Assembly: GCA_964527735.1 (NCBI GenBank) | Contig: CAZGPG010000020.1 | Coordinates: forward strand, 9,180-73,179 | Source of the DNA: JBEBVQ01 sp964527735 | GTDB lineage: Bacteria > Bacteroidota > Bacteroidia > Chitinophagales > Chitinophagaceae | Length of the DNA: 64,000 nucleotides | Direction of reading: 5' to 3' | Shown here: positions 9,586 to 19,148 of the stretch, in pieces | Numbering within the stretch: position 1 is the stretch's first letter | Layout: each line of letters starts with the position of its first letter | Notes under the pieces: model-generated | What the model was told of the DNA's origin: nothing | Seen by the model: only the letters and a program-made list of their open reading frames with translations | The model's database searches: none | Program-made: the position numbers and the translations under genes

Positions 9586-10355
9586 TTTTTCCGCAGTGCA
9601 TAGCTGAGATAGAAATTAAAATCAAAAATGCCGTTTTTATCCCCTCTGCCGTAACCGGCAATATACAGCGGCGCCGATTCCCGGAAAGCCGACCGGTTAA
9701 GCAGAAAACGCCCACGGACATTCCATCCGATAAAGAATCCTTTTATCATTTCTACACGCATGCCGCCGGTCACTTCAAACCAGTGACCGGTAAAATTACG
9801 TGCAGACAAAGTTCCGGAGGTTTCCCCCCAGAAGGGGTCTTTTGTAATATAATCTGCAGCGCTCAGCTGTACCAGCGCTATGCCATAACGGGCACCGATA
9901 AATACCATATCCCAATCATCGGGGCTCGTACGGGGCAGCATACTTTTGTCTATCCCAAAACGAAAAAAGGCGTTAGAAGCATGATAGCTCAGATCAGGAT
10001 AATGATAACGTACATTCCCACCCCCACCTTCTGCCACCAGATACAACTCTTTCCGGAAGTAATAATCGGCCATCAGCTCAATACCCATCCGGTCTTTCAG
10101 CAATATCGCGGCAATTGGCTTACTGATATCCACTCCCAACCGTAACTGCCGTATCTTTGGAGCCTGTATCACCGGTAGCGCCACAACAGAATCTGCCGGC
10201 ACGACAAGAGAATCTGCAACAACCGTATCCTGCCGGTTGTTTAATGAAGTATCTTCCTGCTGATACAAGATATCGTATATATGCGTGGTATCTTCCTGCG
10301 CCAGCGACGGAAGGGAGAAAAACAACAAGACGATTATGTATGCGTAGCGTATCAC
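9582..10355 (-). CDS. DUF6048-like beta-barrel envelope protein
   Basis: Predicted outer-membrane or periplasmic protein of 257 residues with a signal peptide (cleaved after about SLAQ), a short acidic low-complexity linker (about 22-75) and a beta-rich domain with alternating aromatic and polar residues that ends in YLSYALRKN. The pattern and the partner gene resemble the DUF6048/DUF6452 pair of Bacteroidota; this assignment is from memory of the family, not a search. GTG start at 10355, three bases after the stop of the upstream gene, so the two are probably co-transcribed. Function unknown. Confidence 0.75.
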   Translation of the reverse strand: MIRYAYIIVLLFFSLPSLAQEDTTHIYDILYQQEDTSLNNRQDTVVADSLVVPADSVVALPVIQAPKIRQLRLGVDISKPIAAILLKDRMGIELMADYYFRKELYLVAEGGGGNVRYHYPDLSYHASNAFFRFGIDKSMLPRTSPDDWDMVFIGARYGIALVQLSAADYITKDPFWGETSGTLSARNFTGHWFEVTGGMRVEMIKGFFIGWNVRGRFLLNRSAFRESAPLYIAGYGRGDKNGIFDFNFYLSYALRKN

Positions 10356-10358
10356 CAG

Positions 10359-10889
10359 TTAGTTTCTGTGAAAATAGATATTTACATGTGTTTTCCCTGC
10401 CTCATTGTTCACCTCTCTCTGCGTAATGACCACAGAGTCTATGCTATGTAACGTATCTGCCAGCGTACGCGGAGCAGATCGTACTTCGTTCAGACGGTAA
10501 TAATAAGTATAGCCGCAGGCATTTGATATAAAATGGAGTTCCCGCTCGTAATGAAAAGTAATGGTATCACGCCGGTGCGCTTCTGAAGAATCTGTTTGGA
10601 GATACCACCGGCTACTGTCGGCATCGGGGTTCAGCCTTATGTTGAATGCACCAATATTTTGCGCACCGGCAGACATGTAAGGCAGCGGATGATCGAGGGG
10701 ATTCAGCCGCATATAGGGCAGCAATGTATCCACAAAGGCGGTGCCTGTATCAGCCGCTTTTCGGAGAAATTGCATCCGCAGAAAAACGTTCTGGGGCTGC
10801 AGACACGGATCTCTTTCGGTATTGCATGAAACGATGGCCGTGCAGCCCAGCGCCAGATAAAACAGTATAATGATCCTGCCCTTAGTCAT
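10359..10889 (-). CDS. DUF6452-like lipoprotein
   Basis: A 176-residue predicted lipoprotein: hydrophobic leader followed by the lipobox AIVSC (Cys at about 22). The mature part is beta-rich with a conserved cysteine in SNACGYTYYY and resembles DUF6452, which usually sits next to a DUF6048 gene in Bacteroidota. Its start overlaps the 3' end of the coiled-coil gene by 8 bases, placing it in the pheT operon. Role unknown. Confidence 0.75.
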   Translation of the reverse strand: MTKGRIIILFYLALGCTAIVSCNTERDPCLQPQNVFLRMQFLRKAADTGTAFVDTLLPYMRLNPLDHPLPYMSAGAQNIGAFNIRLNPDADSSRWYLQTDSSEAHRRDTITFHYERELHFISNACGYTYYYRLNEVRSAPRTLADTLHSIDSVVITQREVNNEAGKTHVNIYFHRN

Positions 10890-11157
10890 TCAGTGAAATA
10901 AGCAGATGGTCAATTTCAGCGATCAGCTTATCCAGCTGACCTTTTAATTTTTCTTTTTCCTTATCGTCGGTAACACCCTGCCCGATCTGCATGGCCAGCA
11001 TTTTTTCTTCCATTGCACCAAGCGTCGTATTCAGCTCTGTTATTTGTGCTGTCTGGCCGGCGAGCAAATCCCGCAGACGGTCGTTTTCCGCCTGCATTGC
11101 CGTATACTTCCGTAACAGCAAGTCTATCCGTTCGTTTAAGTTGGCCAGCAATTCCAT
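10882..11157 (-). CDS. Small coiled-coil protein downstream of pheT
   Basis: A 91-residue protein that is almost entirely heptad-patterned helix (leucine-rich, charged). In many Bacteroidota a coiled-coil protein and a ZapA-like cell division protein follow pheT; the position and size fit the first of these, and a ZapA-like gene is not present here. The ATG at 11157 directly abuts the pheT stop codon (11158-11160). Function is inferred only weakly as a division-associated or structural coiled coil. Confidence 0.7.
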   Translation of the reverse strand: MELLANLNERIDLLLRKYTAMQAENDRLRDLLAGQTAQITELNTTLGAMEEKMLAMQIGQGVTDDKEKEKLKGQLDKLIAEIDHLLISLND

Positions 11158-13560
11158 CTATTCCCTGATTTGTGCGTTCAGTCCCGATGTGTATGCCCGG
11201 ATCAGCTGTTGCATCATTGCATCCGTTTCCTGATCGGTAAGTGTGCGATCCTGCAGGCGGAATGTATAGCTGAGCGCCAGCGATTTTTTTTGATCCCCCA
11301 GTTTGTCACTTTCAAAGACATCAAAAAGCTCAAACGACTGTATCGCTTCCAGCTTCAGCTGCCCGGTGACTTTCTCCAATTCACTGTACGTAACGTTCTT
11401 GTCGAGCACTACCGCCAGATCACGGCGTACGGCCGGAAATTTTGGTATACCACTGTACCGGATCTTAACGGCAGATACCGCCTGTACCCAGAGCGGCCAG
11501 TCAATGACAGCATAATATACATCCTGCTTCAGGTCAAATTGCTGCAGCACGGCAGCAGATGCCACCATCGCTGATGCAATTGTTTTTTGCTTCCATTTCC
11601 ATTCCACTTTCATTGTAGTGTGGTCATGTACTTCCGTAACATTGCTTATATCATCCGCATCCAGCAAATGCCGGATAACACCTTTCAGGTAAAAGATGTC
11701 GGCTGATACCTGCTTCCGGTTCCACCGGGCAGGCTGCAATTCGCCGGCGATCCATATGGCCAGCACTGGAGATTCGCGATAATGGCCGGCTTCCCGGGTA
11801 TATATCTTGCCCTGTTCAAACAAGGCCAGGCCGGGTTGTTGCCGGTTAATATTATAACGTATCACTTCAAGGCCGCTTTCAAGCATGGAAGGCCGCAGTA
11901 CGTCCAGTTCTGAGCTGAGACTGTTGCGCATATGTACCAGGTCTTCCCTGCCGGGATAATAACGGCTGCTCACAATAGAATTCGTAACGATCTCATGAAA
12001 TCCTGCACCACAAAGGGTATTGGCGATGCGTTCCTGCATGGCGCGGTCGTCCGGCACACTTTTCATTAGTGAAATATTCAGCCTGTCCGGCACCGGAATA
12101 TTATCGAGCCCGTCGATACGGAGTATTTCTTCAGCAATATCCGCCGGCTGCCGGACGTCCGGCTTGTTGCCCGGCACTATGACCGTAAAGGAAACTGCAT
12201 CCGATTTTTCTATTTCAAAACGCAACGCCTGAAGAATGCCATGAACAGATTCCGGGGAAAATTCTTTACCGCAGATCCTGTTGATATAATCATACGTGCA
12301 GGTAATACGAACAGTAGCAGGCGTTTCGGCGACAACGTCTGTAAGCTCCGAAGCATGGCCACCGGCAATCTCGCATATCAGGGCAGCGGCACGCTCAAGA
12401 GCAGGGATCAGCAAGCTGTCATCCACCGTTTTTTCAAACCGGAGGGCGGCATCTGTACGAAGACCGTGATGCAGCGAAGTACGGCGTATCCAAACCGGAT
12501 GAAAGAAAGCGCTTTCAAGAAACACATCGGTTGTTGCGTTTGTCACACCACTGCTCAATCCCCCAAACACGCCCGCGATACATAAGGGACGCGCTGCATC
12601 GCAGATCATCAGATCATCGCCTTGCAGTTTTCTTTCTTTTTCGTCAAGCGTAATAAAAGAAGTACCTGACGGAAGAAAGCGAACATGTATTTCACCTCCG
12701 CTGATACGGCCGGCATCAAAAGCATGCAGCGGCTGCCCGTACTCGTGCAGTACAAAATTCGTAACGTCCACAATGTTGTTGACACTACGCACACCAATTG
12801 TCTTCAGGCATTGCCGGAGCCATGCCGGGGACTCCCCCACGCGTACTCCGGAGATGCGCATACCTGCATAACGGCTGCATGCTTCTCTGGCCTCTATGTG
12901 TATCTTGAAAGGAGTGCTGTCACTATGTTTATATGTTGGTATTACCGGCTGTACAACTTCCCATTTCTTACCGGTATGGTGTGTCTGGTACGCACAGATA
13001 TCTCCTGCAACGCCCATATGGCTCATCGCATCGGAGCGGTTCGGCGTTAAACCAATATGAATGGCATAATCCGGTTCCGGTATCTTAAACCATTCTTTCG
13101 CCGGAATACCTACCGGCGCATGTTCCGGCAATACCAGGATACCATCGTGCGATTTTCCCAGGCCGATCTCATCTTCGGCACAGATCATTCCTTCGCTGAC
13201 AGCCCCACGGATCTTTGCTTTTTTTATACGGAACGGCTCCCCTTCAAGCGGGTGTACCGTGGCGCCCACAGGCGCTACAATCACCCGCTGACCGGCGGCT
13301 ACATTAGATGCTCCGCAAACAATATGCAGCGGCGCACCGCTGCCCGTATCTACTGTAGTAACTTTAAGCTTATCCGCATCCGGGTGCTTTTCGCAGGTAA
13401 GCACCATACCCGTCACCAGTCCTTCCAGACTTCCTTTTACTGCTTCCACGGTTTCCACGGCTTCCACTTCCAGTCCGATGGCAGTCAGTATCCGGCTCAA
13501 CTCAGCTACCGGCACCGGCCCGGGCAGATAGCGCAGTAACCATTTATACGAAATGATCAT
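11158..13560 (-). CDS. pheT: Phenylalanyl-tRNA synthetase beta subunit PheT
   Basis: Beta subunit of the heterotetrameric enzyme that charges tRNA-Phe; it supplies tRNA binding and editing. At 800 residues it has the full domain order: tRNA-binding OB domain (about 39-150, HPDADKLKV and VCGASNV), B3/B4 editing domain (about 210-380), B5 (about 400-475), core-like domain, and the C-terminal FDX-ACB anticodon-binding domain (about 705-800, KFPAVRRDLAVV). The pheS gene is not adjacent. It heads a minus-strand group with the coiled-coil, DUF6452-like and DUF6048-like genes and is divergent from dnaB. Confidence 0.97.
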   Translation of the reverse strand: MIISYKWLLRYLPGPVPVAELSRILTAIGLEVEAVETVEAVKGSLEGLVTGMVLTCEKHPDADKLKVTTVDTGSGAPLHIVCGASNVAAGQRVIVAPVGATVHPLEGEPFRIKKAKIRGAVSEGMICAEDEIGLGKSHDGILVLPEHAPVGIPAKEWFKIPEPDYAIHIGLTPNRSDAMSHMGVAGDICAYQTHHTGKKWEVVQPVIPTYKHSDSTPFKIHIEAREACSRYAGMRISGVRVGESPAWLRQCLKTIGVRSVNNIVDVTNFVLHEYGQPLHAFDAGRISGGEIHVRFLPSGTSFITLDEKERKLQGDDLMICDAARPLCIAGVFGGLSSGVTNATTDVFLESAFFHPVWIRRTSLHHGLRTDAALRFEKTVDDSLLIPALERAAALICEIAGGHASELTDVVAETPATVRITCTYDYINRICGKEFSPESVHGILQALRFEIEKSDAVSFTVIVPGNKPDVRQPADIAEEILRIDGLDNIPVPDRLNISLMKSVPDDRAMQERIANTLCGAGFHEIVTNSIVSSRYYPGREDLVHMRNSLSSELDVLRPSMLESGLEVIRYNINRQQPGLALFEQGKIYTREAGHYRESPVLAIWIAGELQPARWNRKQVSADIFYLKGVIRHLLDADDISNVTEVHDHTTMKVEWKWKQKTIASAMVASAAVLQQFDLKQDVYYAVIDWPLWVQAVSAVKIRYSGIPKFPAVRRDLAVVLDKNVTYSELEKVTGQLKLEAIQSFELFDVFESDKLGDQKKSLALSYTFRLQDRTLTDQETDAMMQQLIRAYTSGLNAQIRE

Positions 13561-13978
13561 GCTTATTTAGAAAATTTGCGTAAAGATAGCCTAACATGAT
13601 AGCAAATTGTATCATTCCATGAAACTAATGTTGAAAAGCTTTTTATCAACACCATGTTGTGGAATACTTGTTGAATACTTATTTGTGTGTAAGTTTCCTG
13701 TTAATAATCATAAAAATTGCTGAATTTTGTGTGCATAAACTGTGGGTAAATGCTGTATAGCCTGAAAGAAAAAGATGAAAATTAAATACGGGATCAATGC
13801 TTGGAGTTAGGATTTTCGGATTTACATTAGCCCTCCCGTTAATGGAGCTAACGTTTTCTTAATACAGATTTAACATAACCCGACAGGTTAACAGGTAATC
13901 GAAGGGAAGCAAAACGGACGGCATTACGAGGACAATCCGACAGTTTTTATTACATCATACATACTTCATAAAATATAA
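13561..13978. other. Divergent promoter region between pheT and dnaB
   Basis: A 418-base AT-rich gap with no convincing gene. It must carry promoters for both directions, but I find no perfect TAnnTTTG box. It does contain near-matches to the DnaA box TTATCCACA: TTATCAACA at 13643-13651 and TGTGGGTAA at 13741-13749 (one mismatch each) and TGTGGAATA at 13658-13666 (two mismatches). Confidence 0.5.
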
Positions 13979-15610
13979 ATGGCAGTAAACATTAAAAAAG
14001 ACTTCGGCACTGGCCGTAAAAGCAAACCCGACCTCAGCACACTCGTATATGGCAAAATCCCCCCCCAGGCCAATGAGCTTGAAGAAGCCGTACTCGGTGC
14101 TGTAATGCTTGAAAAAGACAAACTGGCGGAAGTGCTTGAGATCATCCAGAGCGAAGATTGTTTTTATGTAGATGCGCACCAGAAAATATATGCTGCTATC
14201 CGGCGCCTGTTCGACAAAGGCACACCGGTTGATCTGCTTACCGTAACGGAAGAACTGAAAAAAAGCAATGAGCTTGAAATCGTCGGTGGCGCTTATTATC
14301 TCACCCGGCTTACCATGAGCGTCGTATCGAGCGCACACGTCGAAGCCCATGCCCGTATCGTCATGGAGAAATTCGTGCAGCGGGAGCTGATACGTCTTTC
14401 CGGCCAGATCATTGCGGACGCTTACGAAGACAGCACGGATGTGTTTGACCTGCTCGACAAGGCAGAATCGAACCTGTACGAGATCACGGACAAGCACCTG
14501 CGCAAAAACTTCAAAAGCCTGAAAGAAGTAATGGTGCGCACCATTCAGGAAATTGAAGAGGCCAAGAACAAAAAAGATGACATCACGGGCGTACCTACCG
14601 GATTTGCACCACTCGACAGGCTTACTTCAGGCTGGCAGAAAACCGATCTTATCATTCTTGCAGCGCGCCCTGCCGTGGGTAAAACCGCATTCTGTCTCAA
14701 CCTGGCGATGAATGCAGCCATGAACGCCGGCACACCTTTTCCTGTTGCATTTTTCTCGCTTGAAATGGGCGCCGGACAGCTCGTAAAACGTATGCTGGCG
14801 GCGGTTACAGAGGTAAGCATGGAGGCCATTACCAAAGGACGTATGCAGGAGCATGAGTTCATGCAACTGACGCAGCGTATGAGCCGGCTGGCTTCCGCTC
14901 CCATTTTCCTTGACGACCAGGCAGCGCTCAACATTTTTGAACTGCGTGCCAAGGCCCGCAGACTCAAGCAAAAGCACAACATTCAGCTGATCGTGATTGA
15001 CTATCTGCAATTAATGCAGGCGGGACTAAACAATAACGGCAACCGCGAACAGGAGATCAGCAAAATATCCCGCGACCTGAAAGCGTTGGCTAAAGAATTG
15101 GAAGTGCCGATCATTGCGCTTTCGCAGCTGAACCGTTCAGTGGAAAGCAGAAAAGAATCGAAAGTACCGCAACTGAGTGATCTCCGGGAATCCGGTGCGA
15201 TCGAGCAGGATGCAGACATGGTAATGTTTCTTTACCGCCCCGAATATTACGGTATCAACAACGATGAGATGGGGAACCCGATCGAAGGTGAAACCCATAT
15301 CCACATAGCCAAACACCGGAACGGCAGCACCGATACGGTAAAAGTCCGTTTCATTAAAGAGTATCAGAAATTTGTAGACCTGCCGGACGACAATTTTGGC
15401 GGCGGATTCGGCGGTGGTGGCGGATTCACGCCTACCCCGGACAACCCCATGGCGGGCATACGCCGCGACTCCAGCGGGTTTGGCGGGTCCAAGATGTTCG
15501 TGCCCGGCGGCTTCCAGACGCTCCCTTCCAAAGCCAACGACGTAAAATGGGACGATGATGATATAAATGGCAGCACGCCGTTTAAGCAGGATGAAGAGAC
15601 GCCGTTTTAA
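13979..15610 (+). CDS. dnaB: Replicative DNA helicase DnaB
   Basis: Hexameric 5'-3' helicase that opens the replication fork and loads primase. The 543 residues show the N-terminal helical domain (about 20-125, PPQANELEEAVLGAVML), the linker, and the RecA-like C-domain with Walker A AARPAVGKTAF (alanine in place of the first glycine, a variant I recall in other DnaB proteins), Walker B LIVIDYLQLM and the DADMVMFLYRPEYYG segment. The tail after about residue 470 is glycine-rich and acidic. ATG at 13979. Confidence 0.97.
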   Translation: MAVNIKKDFGTGRKSKPDLSTLVYGKIPPQANELEEAVLGAVMLEKDKLAEVLEIIQSEDCFYVDAHQKIYAAIRRLFDKGTPVDLLTVTEELKKSNELEIVGGAYYLTRLTMSVVSSAHVEAHARIVMEKFVQRELIRLSGQIIADAYEDSTDVFDLLDKAESNLYEITDKHLRKNFKSLKEVMVRTIQEIEEAKNKKDDITGVPTGFAPLDRLTSGWQKTDLIILAARPAVGKTAFCLNLAMNAAMNAGTPFPVAFFSLEMGAGQLVKRMLAAVTEVSMEAITKGRMQEHEFMQLTQRMSRLASAPIFLDDQAALNIFELRAKARRLKQKHNIQLIVIDYLQLMQAGLNNNGNREQEISKISRDLKALAKELEVPIIALSQLNRSVESRKESKVPQLSDLRESGAIEQDADMVMFLYRPEYYGINNDEMGNPIEGETHIHIAKHRNGSTDTVKVRFIKEYQKFVDLPDDNFGGGFGGGGGFTPTPDNPMAGIRRDSSGFGGSKMFVPGGFQTLPSKANDVKWDDDDINGSTPFKQDEETPF

Positions 15611-15637
15611 AAAGCGCCGATATTAAATGATTAGCGG

Positions 15638-15645
15638 TAGATTTG
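15638..15645 (+). promoter_or_regulatory. Candidate promoter -7 box (TAgaTTTG)
   Basis: An exact TAnnTTTG match 52 bases before the ATG at 15697 of the T9SS cargo gene, in the short gap after dnaB. It supports independent transcription of that gene. No clear upstream TTG at the expected distance. Confidence 0.45.
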
Positions 15646-15696
15646 CACCAATACCCAAATGGTACATTTTTTTCACCCCTTTTTAAAAACAATATT

Positions 15697-17070
15697 ATGA
15701 CTAAACTATGTACATTAATCGCAATTATTTTATGCTCCGCCGGTATCTTGTCGGCACAAACCGGAGGAAATGCAAATCTTAAATTCCGTCATGATCAGAA
15801 AAAATCGCCCACAGCACAAAAACTTTTGAGCAAAATCCAGGTAATGCAAAACGCTGCGGATATGCCTGCCCGCAAAACGACAGCAGCACAAAGGCTACGT
15901 GCAGAAGCCGCATTTTATCCGGGCGGTGTCGGCCTGAGGGATTCTGTTGTATACACATACAGTGGTTCCAACGGCTCTGTATTTGATTTTAATTACATGG
16001 AGTATAATACGCAACGTCATTTTCCTTTTTTCTTTGAGGAATTTGTCGATTATGATACGGCATATTTCTATAACACAGGATTTCCGACACCTTATCGCAG
16101 CGAATACATTGCTTATTCACCTTCAGGCAATGTATTGCAGCAAGGAGATGAATATGAAGCAACAGTATGGATTTACAACACACAGGATCAGGTAATTGCC
16201 AGCTATGAGCTGGACTGGAACACAGGATCGTCGGTATGGGATACAACATACAAAACCTATATTTCATACAACGGACAGCAAGTACTGTCTGACAGCACTG
16301 TCAGATGGGACGGCAGCAATTGGGAAAATGATTCCAAAACAGCTTATACATACACAGCAGGGATCAACACCCCTGTAGCGCTCACGTATAGTGAATGGGA
16401 TGGCAGTAACTGGGAGAATGAATACCGGATAGAGGTGACCTATACTGCCGGAGCGCAACTCGAAACAATTCTTTACCTGGAAGACCATGGAAGCGGATGG
16501 GAGAATGAGAGCAAAGACACTATAGGTTATACCGGTAACCAAAAAATATTCCTGCTCAGCCATGAATGGAACGGTACCGCATGGGATCTGGTATCTGAAG
16601 AGCATAGGCGCCTTAATGCCAGTAACCTGCCTGACAGTATTTTTATGCGGGATAACTGGAGCGGCGCCTGGGATACTGTCTACGGGAAAGCTGCATATAA
16701 TAGCTTTGACAACCCTGTTTCATTGACAGTCTACGATAACGAGATGAACGTTGACGAGGTTAAATTGTTTTATTATGAAGAATTCAGCACCGGGCTGTCG
16801 GGAGATATCGCTGCTGCACAGGCGCCGGTTACCATTTATCCGAATCCTGTTACAGATCAGCTGCACATACAGGCCGGTCATACTTCGGGAGAGCGTCTTA
16901 GCTACACAATCATCAACAACCTGGGCCAGGTCATGATGCAGGCTACACACAAGTCTGTTACAGATCAGGCCATTCCCGTACCGGTACGGCACCTTGCACC
17001 GGGTATTTACCGGATACAGGTCCTGAATGCTGATAATACAATACACACCATATCATTCCTGAAAGATTAG
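15697..17070 (+). CDS. T9SS type A sorting-domain protein with W-rich repeats
   Basis: Secreted protein of 457 residues. ATG 15697 is preferred over an upstream TTG at 15643 because it opens a clean signal peptide (cleaved after about ILSAQ). The middle (about 160-340) holds repeated blocks of about 30 residues with S-x-W-[ED]-[ND] cores, such as GSNWENDSKT and GSGWENESKD, resembling YD/RHS-like beta repeats. The C-terminus (about 385-457) has IYPNPVTDQL and a terminal G-I-Y-R-I-Q-V strand, a type A T9SS sorting domain. Function unknown. Confidence 0.8.
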   Translation: MTKLCTLIAIILCSAGILSAQTGGNANLKFRHDQKKSPTAQKLLSKIQVMQNAADMPARKTTAAQRLRAEAAFYPGGVGLRDSVVYTYSGSNGSVFDFNYMEYNTQRHFPFFFEEFVDYDTAYFYNTGFPTPYRSEYIAYSPSGNVLQQGDEYEATVWIYNTQDQVIASYELDWNTGSSVWDTTYKTYISYNGQQVLSDSTVRWDGSNWENDSKTAYTYTAGINTPVALTYSEWDGSNWENEYRIEVTYTAGAQLETILYLEDHGSGWENESKDTIGYTGNQKIFLLSHEWNGTAWDLVSEEHRRLNASNLPDSIFMRDNWSGAWDTVYGKAAYNSFDNPVSLTVYDNEMNVDEVKLFYYEEFSTGLSGDIAAAQAPVTIYPNPVTDQLHIQAGHTSGERLSYTIINNLGQVMMQATHKSVTDQAIPVPVRHLAPGIYRIQVLNADNTIHTISFLKD

Positions 17071-17087
17071 GCTGATTTAATGTATTT

Positions 17088-17123
17088 AATGTGGGGAATG
17101 TGTTATCACACATTCCCCACATT
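17088..17123. terminator. Bidirectional terminator between convergent genes
   Basis: A perfect 15-bp stem (17088-17102 with 17109-17123, core TGTGGGGAATGTG) with a 6-base loop, between the stop codons at 17070 and 17141. Confidence 0.75.
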
Positions 17124-17140
17124 TGTCACATTCAACACAG

Positions 17141-18550
17141 CTACAAAGTCCCCAACCCGATCTCCTGGTGCATATCCGGGATCTGTACATCAATAAATCC
17201 CTTGCGGATAAGCCGTTCACGGAATCTTGCCTGCACATCGTATTCCCCATGTACTAAAAACAGTTTGCGCACCTGTGCCGGATCCTGGCAGGCAAGCCAC
17301 TGAGACATATCGTCATAGTCGCCGTGGGCGCTGAGGCTGTCTATCGCAGCTATCTCCGCACGTACCTGGTATTGTGTGCCAAAAATACTAACCAGTTCTG
17401 CACCGCCGCGCAGACGGGCGCCCAGCGAAGCCGGCTCGCAATACCCCGTAAATAATATCGTATTTGCAGGATTACCCACGCCATGCATGATATGGTGCTT
17501 CACGCGGCCGGCCTCCGCCATACCCGAAGCAGAAATGATCACACATGGTTCACGCATGTTATTCAGCCGGATTGAATCTTCAGCATCCCGGACGTATTCC
17601 AGTCCGGCAAACCTGAATACATCGTCATCTTTCCGGAGCAACTGCTGCACATGGTTGTTGAAGCACTCGGGAAAACGCTTCACGATCTCCGTAGCGTTTA
17701 CCGACAACGGACTGTCAACATAATATTTCAGCGCAGGCAGTCGCCGTTCCAGTTCCAGGCGGTTGAGCATGTACAGAATCTCCTGTGTACGGCCTACGCT
17801 GAATGCAGGAATGATCAACCGGCCTTTTTTCTCCAGGCAGGTATGCTCAATATACCCCAGCAATTCATCCGTTGCAGGTGTGGGAAGCTCATGGAGCTTA
17901 TCGCCATAAGTGGACTCCATAATGATATAATCTGCCTGGGGGAAATTTTCCGGCGAGCGCAACAGTACATCACGATAGCGGCCTATATCCCCGCTGAATG
18001 TAATCCGGGCTTCACGGTCATGCTCCCGCACCTTCAGGTGTACGGCCGCACTGCCCAGAATATGCCCGCAATCCGTATACAGCAGTTCAATATCCGGGTC
18101 GATACGTACCGGCTGGTTATAGTTTATGGATTCGAGATGATCGAAGACCATTTCAGCATCCTCCTCCGTGTATAAGGGCTGGATCGGTTCCCGGCCATCA
18201 CGGTCGCGCTTCCGGTTGACATGCTTTACATCCGCCTCCTGGATCCGGGCAGAATCACGCAGCAGAATTTCTGCCAAGGCAGCTGTGGGAGGGGTACAAA
18301 AAATCTTGCCGCGGTACCCATCCTTTATCAACCTGGGCAATAAGCCGATATGGTCAATATGTGCATGAGAAACAACCACATAGTCGATTTTCCCCGGATC
18401 AAATCCCCATTCACAGTTCAACCGAATGGTTTCTTTACCCATTCCCTGGAACATCCCGCAGTCGAGCAGGATTTTTTTCCCGGGATTGAGATGTATGATG
18501 TGCTTGGAACCGGTTACTGTACGGGCTGCGCCGTGAAAAGATATCTTCAT
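17141..18550 (-). CDS. Metallo-beta-lactamase/beta-CASP RNA nuclease
   Basis: Probable RNA endo/exonuclease of the CPSF-73/YSH1-like group. The start is set at the ATG 18550 (MKISFHGAARTVTGS), the usual start of this family, rather than an in-frame codon 51 bases upstream. Zinc-binding motif SHAHIDHIG near residue 60, then the metal ligands in GHILGSAA and FSGDIGR, the beta-CASP domain (MESTYGD onward), ASGMAEAGR, and the C-terminal SAHGDYDD and LVHGE motifs. All catalytic motifs are intact. It is convergent with the T9SS gene at 15697. Confidence 0.93.
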   Translation of the reverse strand: MKISFHGAARTVTGSKHIIHLNPGKKILLDCGMFQGMGKETIRLNCEWGFDPGKIDYVVVSHAHIDHIGLLPRLIKDGYRGKIFCTPPTAALAEILLRDSARIQEADVKHVNRKRDRDGREPIQPLYTEEDAEMVFDHLESINYNQPVRIDPDIELLYTDCGHILGSAAVHLKVREHDREARITFSGDIGRYRDVLLRSPENFPQADYIIMESTYGDKLHELPTPATDELLGYIEHTCLEKKGRLIIPAFSVGRTQEILYMLNRLELERRLPALKYYVDSPLSVNATEIVKRFPECFNNHVQQLLRKDDDVFRFAGLEYVRDAEDSIRLNNMREPCVIISASGMAEAGRVKHHIMHGVGNPANTILFTGYCEPASLGARLRGGAELVSIFGTQYQVRAEIAAIDSLSAHGDYDDMSQWLACQDPAQVRKLFLVHGEYDVQARFRERLIRKGFIDVQIPDMHQEIGLGTL

Positions 18551-18773
18551 AAGTTTCTGAAAAGTACTGTCTTGCTGAATATCAGTCAAAAGTACAAGCA
18601 TTTGTCAAAAACCGGGAGACAGGTAATAAAAACAACAGAACAATAAGTGCCACAAGCAACAAAATAATTAATAACCAACAAATTATATATAACATTACTA
18701 ATAGTCATTACAAAAAACATGATGAAAAATAGGGGTTTTGTACCCCCGGAACGTCTTTTTTGAAACCCGGCCT

Positions 18774-19148
18774 ATGAAACAGATGGCACCACAATCAAAT
18801 ATAGAGACGATACAGCGCATGTATGAGTTATTCAACAAGCGCCAATGGCAGGAAATTGCCTCTTTATATACCGATCAGGCGTTCTTTCTCGACAACCGCC
18901 AGGATTCATTTGTTACCCGCAATAAAGAAGATATACCCACCATATTCGAAGCATTCGAACGGAAATATCCCGGCATAAAAGAAAAAATACTCTATATCGA
19001 AGAAAGCGGTGACCTGGTGTATGTTCAGTTCCTAACCTCCGGCAAAAGCAAGTCGGGCGGATACTGGCAGCAAATCGCCTGGACGATTTTCACGGTAGAG
19101 AACAGGAAGATCGCGAAGGTCGCAAGCTATTTCAACCGCCCTGAATAA
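18774..19148 (+). CDS. SnoaL/NTF2-like protein
   Basis: A 124-residue protein with the cone-fold pattern of the NTF2/SnoaL superfamily: N-terminal helix (TIQRMYELFNKRQWQEI), a polar pocket-forming segment and a strand-rich second half ending in YFNRP. ATG at 18774 is preferred to an upstream TTG. Members include small enzymes and ligand-binding proteins, so activity cannot be assigned. Its 3' end overlaps the convergent glycosyltransferase gene by 17 bases. Confidence 0.75.
   Translation: MKQMAPQSNIETIQRMYELFNKRQWQEIASLYTDQAFFLDNRQDSFVTRNKEDIPTIFEAFERKYPGIKEKILYIEESGDLVYVQFLTSGKSKSGGYWQQIAWTIFTVENRKIAKVASYFNRPE

Noticed and set aside
9513..10145. Open frame on the plus strand starting inside the 60-bp palindrome
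   Set aside because: Covers the opposite strand of the DUF6048-like gene; low-complexity composition and no signal of coding on that strand.
13561..13978. Small RNA or gene in the pheT-dnaB gap
   Set aside because: No frame with a start and no strong hairpin other than weak dyads such as GTTGAAAAGCTTTTTATCAAC (imperfect).
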